From Cornus controversa (lineage: Eukaryota; Streptophyta; Magnoliopsida; Cornales; Cornaceae): a stretch of 64,000 bases of DNA. The notes below the pieces were generated by a model. The model worked only from the letters and a program-made list of their open reading frames with translations, was not told the origin of the DNA and did not search any database. The stretch spans positions 9,639,501 to 9,703,500 of the forward strand of contig CM048850.1 in assembly GCA_026545225.1 (NCBI GenBank), read 5' to 3'. Made by a program: the position numbers and the translations under genes. Below, one piece after another: positions 33,270 through 42,967 of the stretch. Within the stretch, counting starts at the first letter, position 1, and each line of letters starts with the position of its first letter.

Positions 33270-33572
33270 GGGTAATTTACACTTTGACCCCCTGTGGTTT
33301 GTCAGTATTTCATTTTGACCCCCCACCTTTGCAAAATTACACTGTCATCCCTTGTTTTATAAAATAATGAGCAGTTTGACTCCCTCTGGTCACTGTCTCA
33401 GGCCACCGGAGAATCTTTTGGCTGACATCATCCAAAAATTGATCAAATATACCTAGAATGCCCCCCAAACTTAATTTTTCATTTTACCCCCTCAAATACA
33501 CCAATTTTGTCTCTTTCTCCCACCAACGACTATATCCAACTTTTTAAAGAATTTCAGTTTCCCCCCTCCCAT

Positions 33573-33583
33573 TCCAACGGCTA
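33573..33583 (+). promoter_or_regulatory. MSA-like element with overlapping TATA, upstream of the MULE GRF gene
   Basis: TCCAACGGCTA is identical to the CDC20 MSA element of this window and is immediately followed by TATATATT and, further down, TTTAAATA. It lies 86-96 bases before the GRF gene ATG. The promoter assignment is inferred. Confidence 0.45.
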
Positions 33584-33668
33584 TATATTGCCTTTAAATA
33601 GCTCTCATACCATTTCTTTTACTGTTTCATCTTTATCTCTTCCTCTATATTTTTCTCTCTTTGTAGTG

Positions 33669-34067
33669 ATGTCCAACAGAAGCATAAATTCATATCAGTG
33701 AGGGGGTAGGGGTTTTCTAAGGCACAGGAACAAGGTGTGTTATTGTGAAAATAATGCTAGAATTAAGGTCATCGAATCGAATGAATACAACAACAAAGGC
33801 AGATTGTTTTATACTTGTGATAGTGGAACATATGATTGTTGGGGATGGTTTAATCCCATGAATATGGTAGCGGGTGATGAGCATCAACCTAATGATCAAG
33901 TTCATTTATTTGAAGAGGTTGCTGAACTCAAAGCAGAAGACAAAGTTATATGCTCAAGATTAGAAGCTCTTGAAGCCACAAATGGTCTTTTGAAGATTGT
34001 TGTATTTGCATGCATTCTGTTGTCTATGTTTGCCCTGTTTGTAGCTTTAAGTGATGTCAAATGATGT
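33669..34067 (+). pseudogene. GRF-type zinc finger protein with C-terminal membrane segment (MULE second gene)
   Basis: One frame from ATG 33669 to the TGA at 34062-34064 encodes about 131 residues, interrupted only by a TGA at 33699-33701. The zinc finger reads 'KVCYCENNARIKVIES' then 'GRLFYTCDSGTYDCWGWF', matching the GRF pattern C-x-C ... GR-x-F-x-x-C ... C-x-x-F. A short acidic coiled coil ('LFEEVAELKAEDKV') follows, then a hydrophobic C-terminal segment ('LLKIVVFACILLSMFALFVAL'). The layout matches the At4g04775-like small GRF proteins that are numerous in plants. Position inside the MULE and opposite orientation to the transposase recall mudrB of maize MuDR, but no sequence relation to mudrB is claimed. 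Confidence 0.65.
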
Positions 34068-34543
34068 GAAGTGTTGCTATTTGTTGAAGCAACAAATATG
34101 TTTGCCCTGTATGTAATATATGTTGTCCCTAAATAAAATATGTTAATTAAAAAATATACAATCACATATATGTTGTCCCTAAATGAAAGGGTCAATGTTA
34201 GTTACATCCACAGAAAACTAACCATTAAAATTAATGGCAATTGCATCCACAAAAAACATCAATGTCAGTTAACTCCATGTTCTTTATGCATCATACAAAT
34301 CCAAGTTTCTAAACCATGAAGCATACAAAATAAACCACCACAACACACAAAAATACAATTGCATCAAAGAGAAACTTATTGCTCAATATTCTGTGGTACA
34401 CCTTCTAGTCTCATTTGCTCATCTTCTAATACTTACTACTACCACTCTGCAATAACATCCCAAAAATATATTATAACACTTTAAATTAATCAGTTATATC
34501 CATAAGCATGACATATTAGGTAATTGAAGACTTACCCCTAGTA
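34068..34543. other. Intergenic spacer between the convergent MULE genes
   Basis: AT-rich, with a short duplicated segment (ATATGTTGTCCCTAAAT at about 34119 and 34167). It probably holds the 3' ends of both transcripts. Confidence 0.4.
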
Positions 34544-37500
34544 TTATGAATCTAGCCTCACATTTAGTTGGGAACCACCTTTACCACTTGCTTGGAAACC
34601 ACCCCTGGCACTTGCTTGTGAGCCACCTCTGCTTCTTGCAGACATACCTCTTCCAACCCCACTGTTTAGACCACCACCTCTAACACTCACCCCTCTTCCA
34701 TTCACACCTCTTTTAAATACAAATTGTGAAGTACCACCTCTGTCAGTCACACTTCTTCCAATCACACTACTTGAACCACCACCTCTTCCAACCCCATTGG
34801 CCACATATGTGCTTTCAGATTGAGACTTAGGTAAGTTCCAACAGAATAAAAAATTAAAATCAGTTTGAAAGACACATCATGCTTACAAAAACATTAACAA
34901 AACAAATAATCAATTTAAAATACCTGTTGTGTAACACAAGAAGGTCCTACTCCATGTGATCCTTGAGTTTGAGACCCATTTATCCCTAAATTACCATGGA
35001 ATTGTTACAAATTACTAATATAATCCTATTTACATAAAATGTTTAAATATTGTCTGTAAAGATAAAATTGAATTGAAGTTGTACTCACTGCATTTGAATT
35101 ATGTGCATTCCTAAGTTCTCTTGCAGTTGGAGCTCTCTGGCAGGTCTTTATACCTTATATTGTGACCAAGTTGCAAGCAATACTTGCATCTGACAGTTGT
35201 TGATCTTCTAGCTGGTCTAGCCCCTGGGGCACCTTCACCTTACTCTCTTCTCCTATTTTTCCTTGGTTTGCCAGGCAATCTTTTAGGTAGAGGAGGGTGC
35301 AATTGCACACCTGGAGTTTGTGGCCATATCTTCTCATCCCTTAAAGGATATATAATCCCACCATGGGCAAGTAGATATGATTCCTTACTATAACAAGGAT
35401 CACGGAAAGACTTTGGATCCTCTCTTTTTTAGGAAATAGCACCAGCTGTATTCCTACAAGGTACTCCTGATAATTGACATTCTCTACATGAGCAAGTCCT
35501 CAAATTAAGGTCAACCACATTTACACCTTGTTCTTCATAAATTTCAAACAAATCCCTCCCAGCAAGACAAACCCTACAGTTTCTTCCCTCATCAATAACT
35601 TTATTCAATCTTTTTTTAACATTTGGTGTTAATGTCCTAGGCCAAGAACAAGCTTTCTCATACCTTTTTTGGATCATCACCATCATTTTGATTCTAATCC
35701 ACTCAAGCATACTCAATACTGGTTTACCTCTATAGTGCCCAACCTAATTGTTGAAGGACTCTGTCAAGTTGTTTGTTATATGGTCATTCTTTGATTCCTC
35801 ACTAAACCCAACCCTACTCCAAATTTATAAAGGCCTCTTTATTAACCAGTCATGAGCTTCCTAACATATCCCATATATGTGTCTCATTGCATCATCAAAT
35901 TCAAGCTGATTGCATGATCTAGCAGCCCTCCAGAAATATCTCCTCAATAGAATGCCAAGGAATTTCATCCTAAAACTATTATACAAGTGTCTACAACATA
36001 TCCTATGAGTTATCTCAGGAAATATTTCAGAAATAACAACATCAAGACCCTAAATGCAGAATTAAATAAACATATTATACAATTAATAAACAACAGTAAT
36101 ATAATAAAATGTAACTAAATTTGGAAATAAAAATAATTAGTATACCTTCTGCATATCAGACATAATTGTCCAATGTCTGGTTTGTGCATCTGCACCAAGT
36201 ATGTCCCTCAGATTATTTAAAAAAATGACCAAGTCTCATTCCCTTCATTTTGCACCACAACATAGGCAATAGGTAACATGCCATTATTGCCATCCAAGGC
36301 CACAGCTGACAAAAGCACTCTTCCATATGGCCCCTTCAAGAAACAGCCATTCATTTCAATGAAGGGTCTGCAGCCCTTAATAAACCCAGTCCTCAAAGCA
36401 TCAAATGCAATGAAAATCTTCTTAAACTTTGGAATTGCATTCAAATTAGGATCATAATGATCATGTGTAACCACACTCCCTGGGTTTGACCTCCTAATTT
36501 CATTTCTATAGGATGGCAACACACTGTATGACTTCCCATGATTGCCCTCAATAACATCCATACATTTTCTTTTTGCCCTATATGCTTGCATAAAAGATGC
36601 TACAAAATTAAATTTCTAATGAACTGCCTCTTGCAAACTTTCTGGAGTCATAGTTGGATTTTGTCTAATTCTCTTCAGAAATTTTCTTGCAATCCATGTA
36701 GAATTGGCACTTGAATTTTTATCACCCCTCACATAATTATGTGGCTCTCTTAACTTATTTATCATAAAGGTGACCTTATCTGGAAGTGAGGAGACATGTA
36801 TCCTCCATGGACAACCTAGGGTTTTGCACACAGCAGTTATCCTTGTGCTTTCATTTTTTTTCTTCTCAATTTGGACTCCTTCTTGCACAGTGTAATCTCT
36901 TAATACGTCTCTAAAATGATTCACATTTTCAAACATCAACCTTTCTTCTAACTTTATTTTTTTCCCTTTAACTTTTTGATATGCTTCCCCTTTTATGTTT
37001 TTCTCAAAATTCTTACTTTGTGATCTCTCTCTCTTTCCTAATCTCACTCCAACCTCCACACTTGAGTCAGAAAATGAATCATCACATGACTCATAATCTA
37101 ATAATCCATCATTACAGTCCACATGGTAATCTTCATCACTATCTGAATCAATAAAATCACAATCACTACCATCTGAGCTACCACTATCAGTTTCAATACA
37201 ATTAGTGTCACATTCTGCCCTCCACTCCGCATCTTCTTCCCTAAAACCATACACATCATCTTTCTCTATATCACTATCATATTCAACCTCATTGTTTTCA
37301 TCACCCACTGCCTGATTATTTTCTTCCACTGCATCATTGTTTACAACATCCTCATCTAGACCAAATTCACTATCTGACTCAATTGTTTAAGGTTCAAATG
37401 TTACATCTATAGGCTCAATTTTCTGAATTTCAACATAGACATTAATATCTTTTACACCACTATTCAAATATAACATGTCTAACAATTCAGAGTCACTCTC

Positions 37501-37746
37501 AACCACCATTTTAGAAAAGGAACCAGGAACATCACAATATACAGAATATGCAAACCCTATACCACCAGCAATATCAGAAAATACAGCTTTCTTGATGTCT
37601 TCCAGGAATTCAAACATACATTATCTATTATGGTCTACTAAACTAATAATTCTGGTGGTTGACTTGTAGTGAACATGTAAATCATGATAAAAAGTAGCCA
37701 TAACTGTGACAAATTCAAATAACACCAACATCAATATACATAGGAA
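34544..37746 (-). pseudogene. MULE transposase (mudrA-type)
   Basis: Conserved parts in order on the minus strand: N-terminal acidic region (37617-36900); DNA-binding Tnp_Mut domain ('FRDVLRDYTVQEGVQIEKKK', 'RITAVCKTLGCPWRIH'); 'MQAYRAKRK'; the MULE catalytic domain ('GCRPFIEMNGCFLKGPYGRV' to 'MSDMQK'); 'CRHLYNSFRMKF'; SWIM zinc finger ('LRTCSCRECQLSGVPCRNT'); 'GGIIYPLRDEKIWP'; a CCHC-like knuckle; and a Gly/Arg-rich tail (34804-34544). Defects: in-frame stops at 37621, 37387 and 36616; a one-base loss in a T run near 36219; Asn in place of the first catalytic Asp (EMNG for LDG); Asn for the SWIM histidine; and Tyr for a knuckle Cys. An intron is likely at 36146-36050. Confidence 0.85.
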
Positions 37747-37850
37747 CTGTAGTATGTATATCAGAGCGGGAACAAAGTCCGTCATGCAATATACATAGCC
37801 ACTGCCCAAACGAAATTAAAAAAACCCTAAAATTAAACATAAATCAATAT

Positions 37851-38460
37851 GAATTACAAGTTGAATGCAGCAAATCAAACATAAATCGAGCAAAAATAGA
37901 AAAACCCTAATCGAACAGAAATCGATAAAACTGTAATCGAACAGACAACAAAATAATCCTTTCAATCCATGTATAACTATGAACAAACCCTAAACAAGTA
38001 TGAATTAGAAGTCGAATACAGCAAATCAAACATAAATCAAACAAAAATAGAAAAACCCTAATCGAACAGAAATCGATAAAACTGTAATCGAATAGACAAC
38101 AAAATAATCCTTTCAATCCATGCATAACTGTGAACAAACCCTAAACAAGTATGAATTAGAATTCGAATGCAGCAAATCAAACATATATTGAATAAAAATT
38201 GAAAAACCCTAATCGAACAGAAATCGATAAAACTGTAATCAACCAAACAACAAAATAATCCTTTCAATCCATGCATAACTGTGAACAACCCCTAACAAGT
38301 ATGAATTAGAAGTCGAATGTAACAAATCAAACAACAATTGAAAAACCCTAATCGAACAAAAATTGATAAAACCCTAATTGAACAAAAATTGATAAAACCC
38401 TAGTCGAACAGAAACAAAATAGCCCTTTAAATCGATGCATAAATATAAACAAACTCTAAA
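37851..38460. repeat. Tandem 151-bp repeats with telo-box motifs upstream of the transposase gene
   Basis: Units begin at 37851, 38002, 38153 and 38303 (periods 151, 151 and 150). The last is degenerate, with a small internal duplication. Each has one or two AAACCCTAA words, identical to the plant telo-box. They lie in the presumed promoter or leader of the transposase gene. Confidence 0.85.
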
Positions 38461-38591
38461 TCCAAACTAGATAAACCAATAATTTAAGATAATAATCGAA
38501 AGCTTACCTTTAATCGCTCGTCGTGCCCAACAACTTCAAATCTCTTTAATCTTTGGCTTTCGCACACCAAAACAGAGGTGTGTTATATGAC

Positions 38592-38860
38592 TTAGAAAAA
38601 GTATGGCAATGGAATAAAGATGATTTGGGTTCTAGGGTTTGTGTGAGATTGACTTGAATCGCCACAGATATGGCAATGAAATAAAGATGATTTGGGTTCT
38701 AGGATTTGTGTGATAGGTGTGTTGTATGACTTAGAAACATTATGACAATGGAATAGAGATGATCGGGTTCTAGGGTTTGTGTGAGATTGAATCGCCACAA
38801 GTTATATCACTTGAATCGCCATAAGATGACTTAGAAAGGTGTGTTGTATGACTTCGAAAG
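38592..38860. repeat. Short imperfect tandem repeats near the right MULE end
   Basis: The words GATGATTTGGGTTCTAGG, GTTTGTGTGAGATTGA and TGACTTAGAAA recur two to three times within 270 bases. This is likely part of the subterminal region of the MULE. Confidence 0.6.
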
Positions 38861-39060
38861 AAAACAAAATTTGCTCAGTTTAGTGAATTGAAGATTTGGT
38901 TAAGGGAGTGTTTGGTAGGTGTATGGTCAACAAGTCAAATATATCAAAATATATTAGAATATATAATAAGGGCAGTTTAGTCTTTTTATCCGAAATAAAT
39001 TTTTCGGCAACCAACAAGGTCTGACAGGGGGGACAATGTAATTTTGTATGGAAGGAATGT

Positions 39061-39359
39061 TTTTTCTTCATTTCAAGGTGTTGGGTACTATCACCCCTTA
39101 GCATTCCCTGTTATTGGATGGATGGTGATATCTCCGATAAACACAAATGTTTTTATCTCAATTTCATATATCTATTGCACTCTTGCCTGTATAAATAAAG
39201 AAGTAATCTTACACATCCTCACATAGTTGCAAGACCCCAACTTAAAGTGACAGAGAATGAGGAAGAGAGCCTCAACCAGGTGTTTGAATACCTGGTGAGG
39301 GACATATTAGCCCTTACTTCAGATGGGGGGTTTGCCTCACTGGGGTACAAACCCTACCC
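39061..39359. other. Spacer between MULE and LINE, unassigned
   Basis: No recognisable gene. An ORF that begins at 39247 only becomes LINE-like after about 39365, so its first 40 codons are flanking sequence. Confidence 0.5.
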
Positions 39360-41425
39360 TGTTTATATAACATATGATTCAGTTTCTTGGAATATTTTAT
39401 TGAATCTTCTCAAAGTTTTTGGATTTGGTGATAAATGGGTGGGCTGGATAAGTGAACGTCTTTTGAGTGCTTGGTTCTCCGTTTGTACGATCAATGGCTC
39501 TCCAGCTGGCTTCTTTCAACCTCAAAAGGGCTTGAGAAAAGGCTGCCCTCTCTCTCCTCTTTTATTTACTCTTATTATTGAGTATTTCTCTTCTATGGTG
39601 ACTCATGAGAGTGTTAATGGGAGTTTTTCGTTCAGTCCTGTTGTAGTCAAAAATGGCTTAACCTTTACCCACTGCTTTTATACAAATAACTTGTTCCTCA
39701 TTTCCAAAGCTTCTGTTAGATCTATTAATTCCATTGTTGAGCTCTTGAATAAGTTCTAAGATCTTTCTGGCTGTTTGTGAACTTTAATAAAAGTAACGTA
39801 TTTTTCTCTAAAGTTGTTAGAATGAAGAATACTCTTCGTAGAATTCTTAAGATGAAATGTGGTTCTCTTCCTATGCAATATTTAGGTCTCCCCGTGATTA
39901 ATAAATGTTTGAGGAAGAAAAATTGTGAAAGTCTTGTTGATAAGATTGTAGCCAAACTAAATGGGTGGAGCTCTCTTAGTCCGTCCTTAACTGGGAGGGT
40001 AGAATTAGTTAGGTCTGTTATCTATTCCATTCTTCTATATTGGTAATTGCTTTCAAATTGCCTATTGGGGTTATCAATTATATTGACAGAATGATTAAGC
40101 AATTCATTTGGAGTGGTAAAGTAAATGCTAACAAATTGCATCTCCTGAATTGGTGTACTATTACTTATCCTAAATCTGAAGGCGATTTTGGTTTAAAAAA
40201 GCTCTCTGAAATTAATAATATTGCCATTTGCAAGCTATTTTGGGATTTTGTTCAAAGCAAGGATAGACTCTGGATTCCATGGTTAAAGAATGCTTACTTA
40301 AAGACTGATACTGTTTGGTCTTATTCTATTGGAAAACATCACTTTGCCTTCTGGAAACACTTGTTAGAAGTCAAGAGTTTATTGCAGCTAATACTCAATT
40401 TCAGATTGGGGATGACCAGTCTCTCAAATTATTCATTGATCCTTGGTGTAATGATTCCTCTCTTCTACAAATGTATGGTCATAGAATTGTTAGACATTTG
40501 GACTTAATGAAAAATGCTCAGTTAAGTTCTATCATTCAGAATGGGGTTTGTTCTATGCCTTCCTTTTTATCCAATGAGGGTGTTGATCTCTATTTCTATT
40601 AATCCAGGATCTGATTTGTTGAAATGGAAGCATGGTTCTCCTTCTTTCAAATCTTTTTAGAAATATTATAGATTTGAGTCTCCCAAAAAGCAATGGTCCA
40701 AGTTGATTTGGAATGGGGGTAGGCCTATAGCAAGCATCACTTCTTATTTAGCTCTTCATGATAAGATGCCTTCTCTATCTAATTTGCAGCTTAGAGGTCT
40801 TTATGCGGTTCCAGTTTGTTATAACTTCTTGGAATACTCTGATTCTAGAAACCATCTCTTCTTCAGCTGTAGACTTGCTCATGATACTTGTCTTTGGTTG
40901 GTGGATATTTTTCACTAAGATTGGAACAATGTGACTTTTTTTGATCAAATGGTAGAGTGGTTCATCTTGCATTCCAGTTCTAAAGCAAGTTGTAACAGAA
41001 GATTAAGGCTTATTTTTACCTATACTATGTGGCAGCTTTGGTGGTCTAGAAATCAAAATTATCATGAAGGAAAGTCCATCAAATCCTCTCAAATCGCTAA
41101 GCAAACTCTGTGGAATTTAGTGGACACTACTGGTGAGCAGTTGCAAGATCTGGTGGTGTTATTCTCCATCTGAGCAATTGTCTGGGTTAGTTAGCTCGGC
41201 TCGTGTTTGTTGGTTGCCTGGTGCTTGGTTGTTTTGTTCTTGGGTTGTTTTGCCTTTTCTTAGTTTCTTTTTCTTATTGTTCCTATTATCCAATGTTTGG
41301 AAATGGTGGTTCTTAATTGTTTTTTCCTTTGCTGAGAGGTATGCCTCTCTGTTTTGGTTTGTATTGTTTGTTGTTCTTGGCTTTTCTTGTTAATAAAAGC
41401 TAATTCAAGAAAGAAAAAAAAATCT
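39360..41425 (+). mobile_element. 5'-truncated non-LTR retrotransposon (LINE) with degenerate RT
   Basis: Recognisable pieces on the plus strand, in several frames: 'YDSVSWNILL', 'QKGLRKGCPLSPLLFTLIIE' (the RT 'G-x-x-QGCPLSPLLF' block), then 'FTHCFYTNNLFLISKA' where the catalytic FADD/YADD is changed to YTNN; 'MQYLGLPVI', 'WSSLSPSLTGRVELV'; and the C-terminal zinc-binding RT domain ('SLSNLQLRGL', 'NHLFFSC'). The end has AATAAAAGC and an A-rich tail at 41410-41422. The endonuclease and the RT N-terminus are missing. There are several stops and frameshifts, so it is dead. Confidence 0.85.
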
Positions 41426-42577
41426 TATTATTGCCATTGTAGCCAAAAATACGTGTGTGGGATGATCTCCCGCGACGGTTTGGCCAAATAATCCAATTCA
41501 ACAACTAGATAATATTAAGTCATTCAAATACACACCATGACCCAAACAATATAGCAATATACATTCGAGCGTGGCACTATTCGGAGGTAGCAATATTCAG
41601 GTGTGATAATCATTGGACATATTTTCGCCATATTATGATGACTCAAATGATAACCTCTATGTTAGTTGCTTCTGGTTTGCTTCCATTTTGGATGCCAACA
41701 AAACTCTTTGATGCAACTAATTCTTAAGAAATGAAGTCACCTTTCAAGATACAACAATAGTTTTGACAATGTGAACTCATATAGAGATTTGTTGCTGAAC
41801 TGTTGTTTGGGACTGAGGTTGGCCAAGAAATTGATGAGAAGAGAACTATGAGAATCTAAGAGATCTCGAGAGAGATTGAAGCAAAGCTAGTAAGTTTGAG
41901 ATGATGTGGATTATTTAGAGGCTCCTTAATCAATGCGAGTGGGCTAGTCCAAGTAGGAAAATGCCCACTTTAAGCCAAGAAATGAATTGTCTGATATACT
42001 GGCAGTTGAATGACCAAAATCATTAATAGGTTATTAAGATGGCATTCACTACCCAAGCTTCTAGGGGAGTTTCTCAATTTTATAAAATGAAAGATAGGAG
42101 GTTCGAGTCCAATACAACGTCTACAATCATACAATTTTTGACCTTGTGTATTGTATACACGCATTGAAATTCATTCTGGATGTTGTGCCAAGTGAATGTT
42201 AACCTTACATGTTGTACACACGCGGTGAAATTCACATTGAATGTTGTGTACGTATAATCCAGATTCATCCGATATGTTTATATCGAGTGTATTATAAATC
42301 TTTTAGACGTCCAAACACTTGGCCTTACATACAACTCCTAAGAAATCTTGAAGCATTTGTAACAATTTGCATCCTAAAACATCCTCTTCCACTTCAAAAT
42401 AAGTTATGGTAATAGATAGTCCCATACAACAAACAGTACAGATGTCCACCACTACAAAAACTACAGTTGAACTTATACTTTTGAATAATCAATTTATTTG
42501 CCTGTATAGGATAATAAAATACTGGACATTCACATTATAGATTCTAAAATTAATGTTGAATTGTCAAACACATATAT
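41426..42577. other. Intergenic; possible SINE-like tract near 42000-42260
   Basis: AGGTTCGAGTCC at 42097-42108 matches a pol III B box, but no convincing A box is seen at the right distance. The rest has no gene. Short ORFs are random. Confidence 0.35.
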
Positions 42578-42586
42578 TTATAGAAG

Positions 42587-42731
42587 GGTAATGCTACTTA
42601 GGTAGAATTCGTAGACAGAATTCATAGGCAGAATATTTTACATCTATTGGATGTATGTAGTGTGACCTACCACATGCATCCAATGGATATAAAACATTCT
42701 GCCTACGAATTCTGCCTGAGTAGCATTACCC
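42587..42731. mobile_element. 145-bp MITE of Mutator type with perfect 9-bp target duplication
   Basis: The ends GGGTAATGCTACTTAGG and (reverse complement) GGGTAATGCTACTCAGG open a foldback of about 70 bases per arm. TTTATAGAA flanks it on both sides (42578-42586 and 42732-42740), exactly repeated. A 9-bp duplication is the signature of Mutator-type transposition. There is no coding capacity, so it depends on a transposase supplied elsewhere. Confidence 0.9.
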
Positions 42732-42865
42732 TTTATAGAATCATCCAAAAATTGCTATGTTACCATTCTGATCATGCAAAGAAATTATGCCTCAAGCCAT
42801 CTCTAACGTTGTCCATTGGATTCCAATTAATTGGTTGGTCACCCCCTATGTAAGACATCCAAATA

Positions 42866-42965
42866 CTTCCTCTGTCCCAAAATATATGAAGACTTCGGGA
42901 ACTGTGACTCACAAAGTTGTGAGTCACAGTTCCCGAAGTACCCAAGAATTTTGGGATGGAGAGAG
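42866..42965. mobile_element. Stowaway-like MITE (~100 bp) with perfect 23-bp inner stem
   Basis: The termini CTTCCTCTGTCCCAAAATA and (reverse complement) CTCTCTCCATCCCAAAATTC are flanked by TA on both sides, as in Tc1/mariner-type Stowaway elements. The interior holds a perfect 23-base stem (42892-42914 against 42917-42939) with a two-base loop. Confidence 0.8.
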
Positions 42966-42967
42966 TA

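Larger units (their letters stand above)
33270..39060. mobile_element. Two-gene Mutator-like element (MULE), ~5.8 kb
   Basis: Two convergent genes lie between diverged terminal inverted repeats: a GRF zinc finger gene (33669-34067, plus) and a mudrA-type transposase gene (37746-34544, minus). The left end has GGGTAATTTACACTTTGACC, the type of sequence seen at many plant MULE ends. Inside it, CAAAATTACACTGTC (33336) pairs with ACAAAATTACATTGTC (reverse complement near 39046). A further shared stretch around TGCCCY follows. The outer limits are approximate and no target duplication was identified. Both genes carry disabling changes, so it is a dead copy. Confidence 0.7.

Noticed and set aside
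37907-38288. Repeated minus-strand ORFs of 76 codons
   Set aside because: They arise from the 151-bp tandem repeat. Unit length not divisible by three and no domain; they are in non-coding leader DNA.
42097-42108. Possible tRNA gene or SINE (B-box match)
   Set aside because: No matching A box, no cloverleaf and no CCA-end stem could be drawn.
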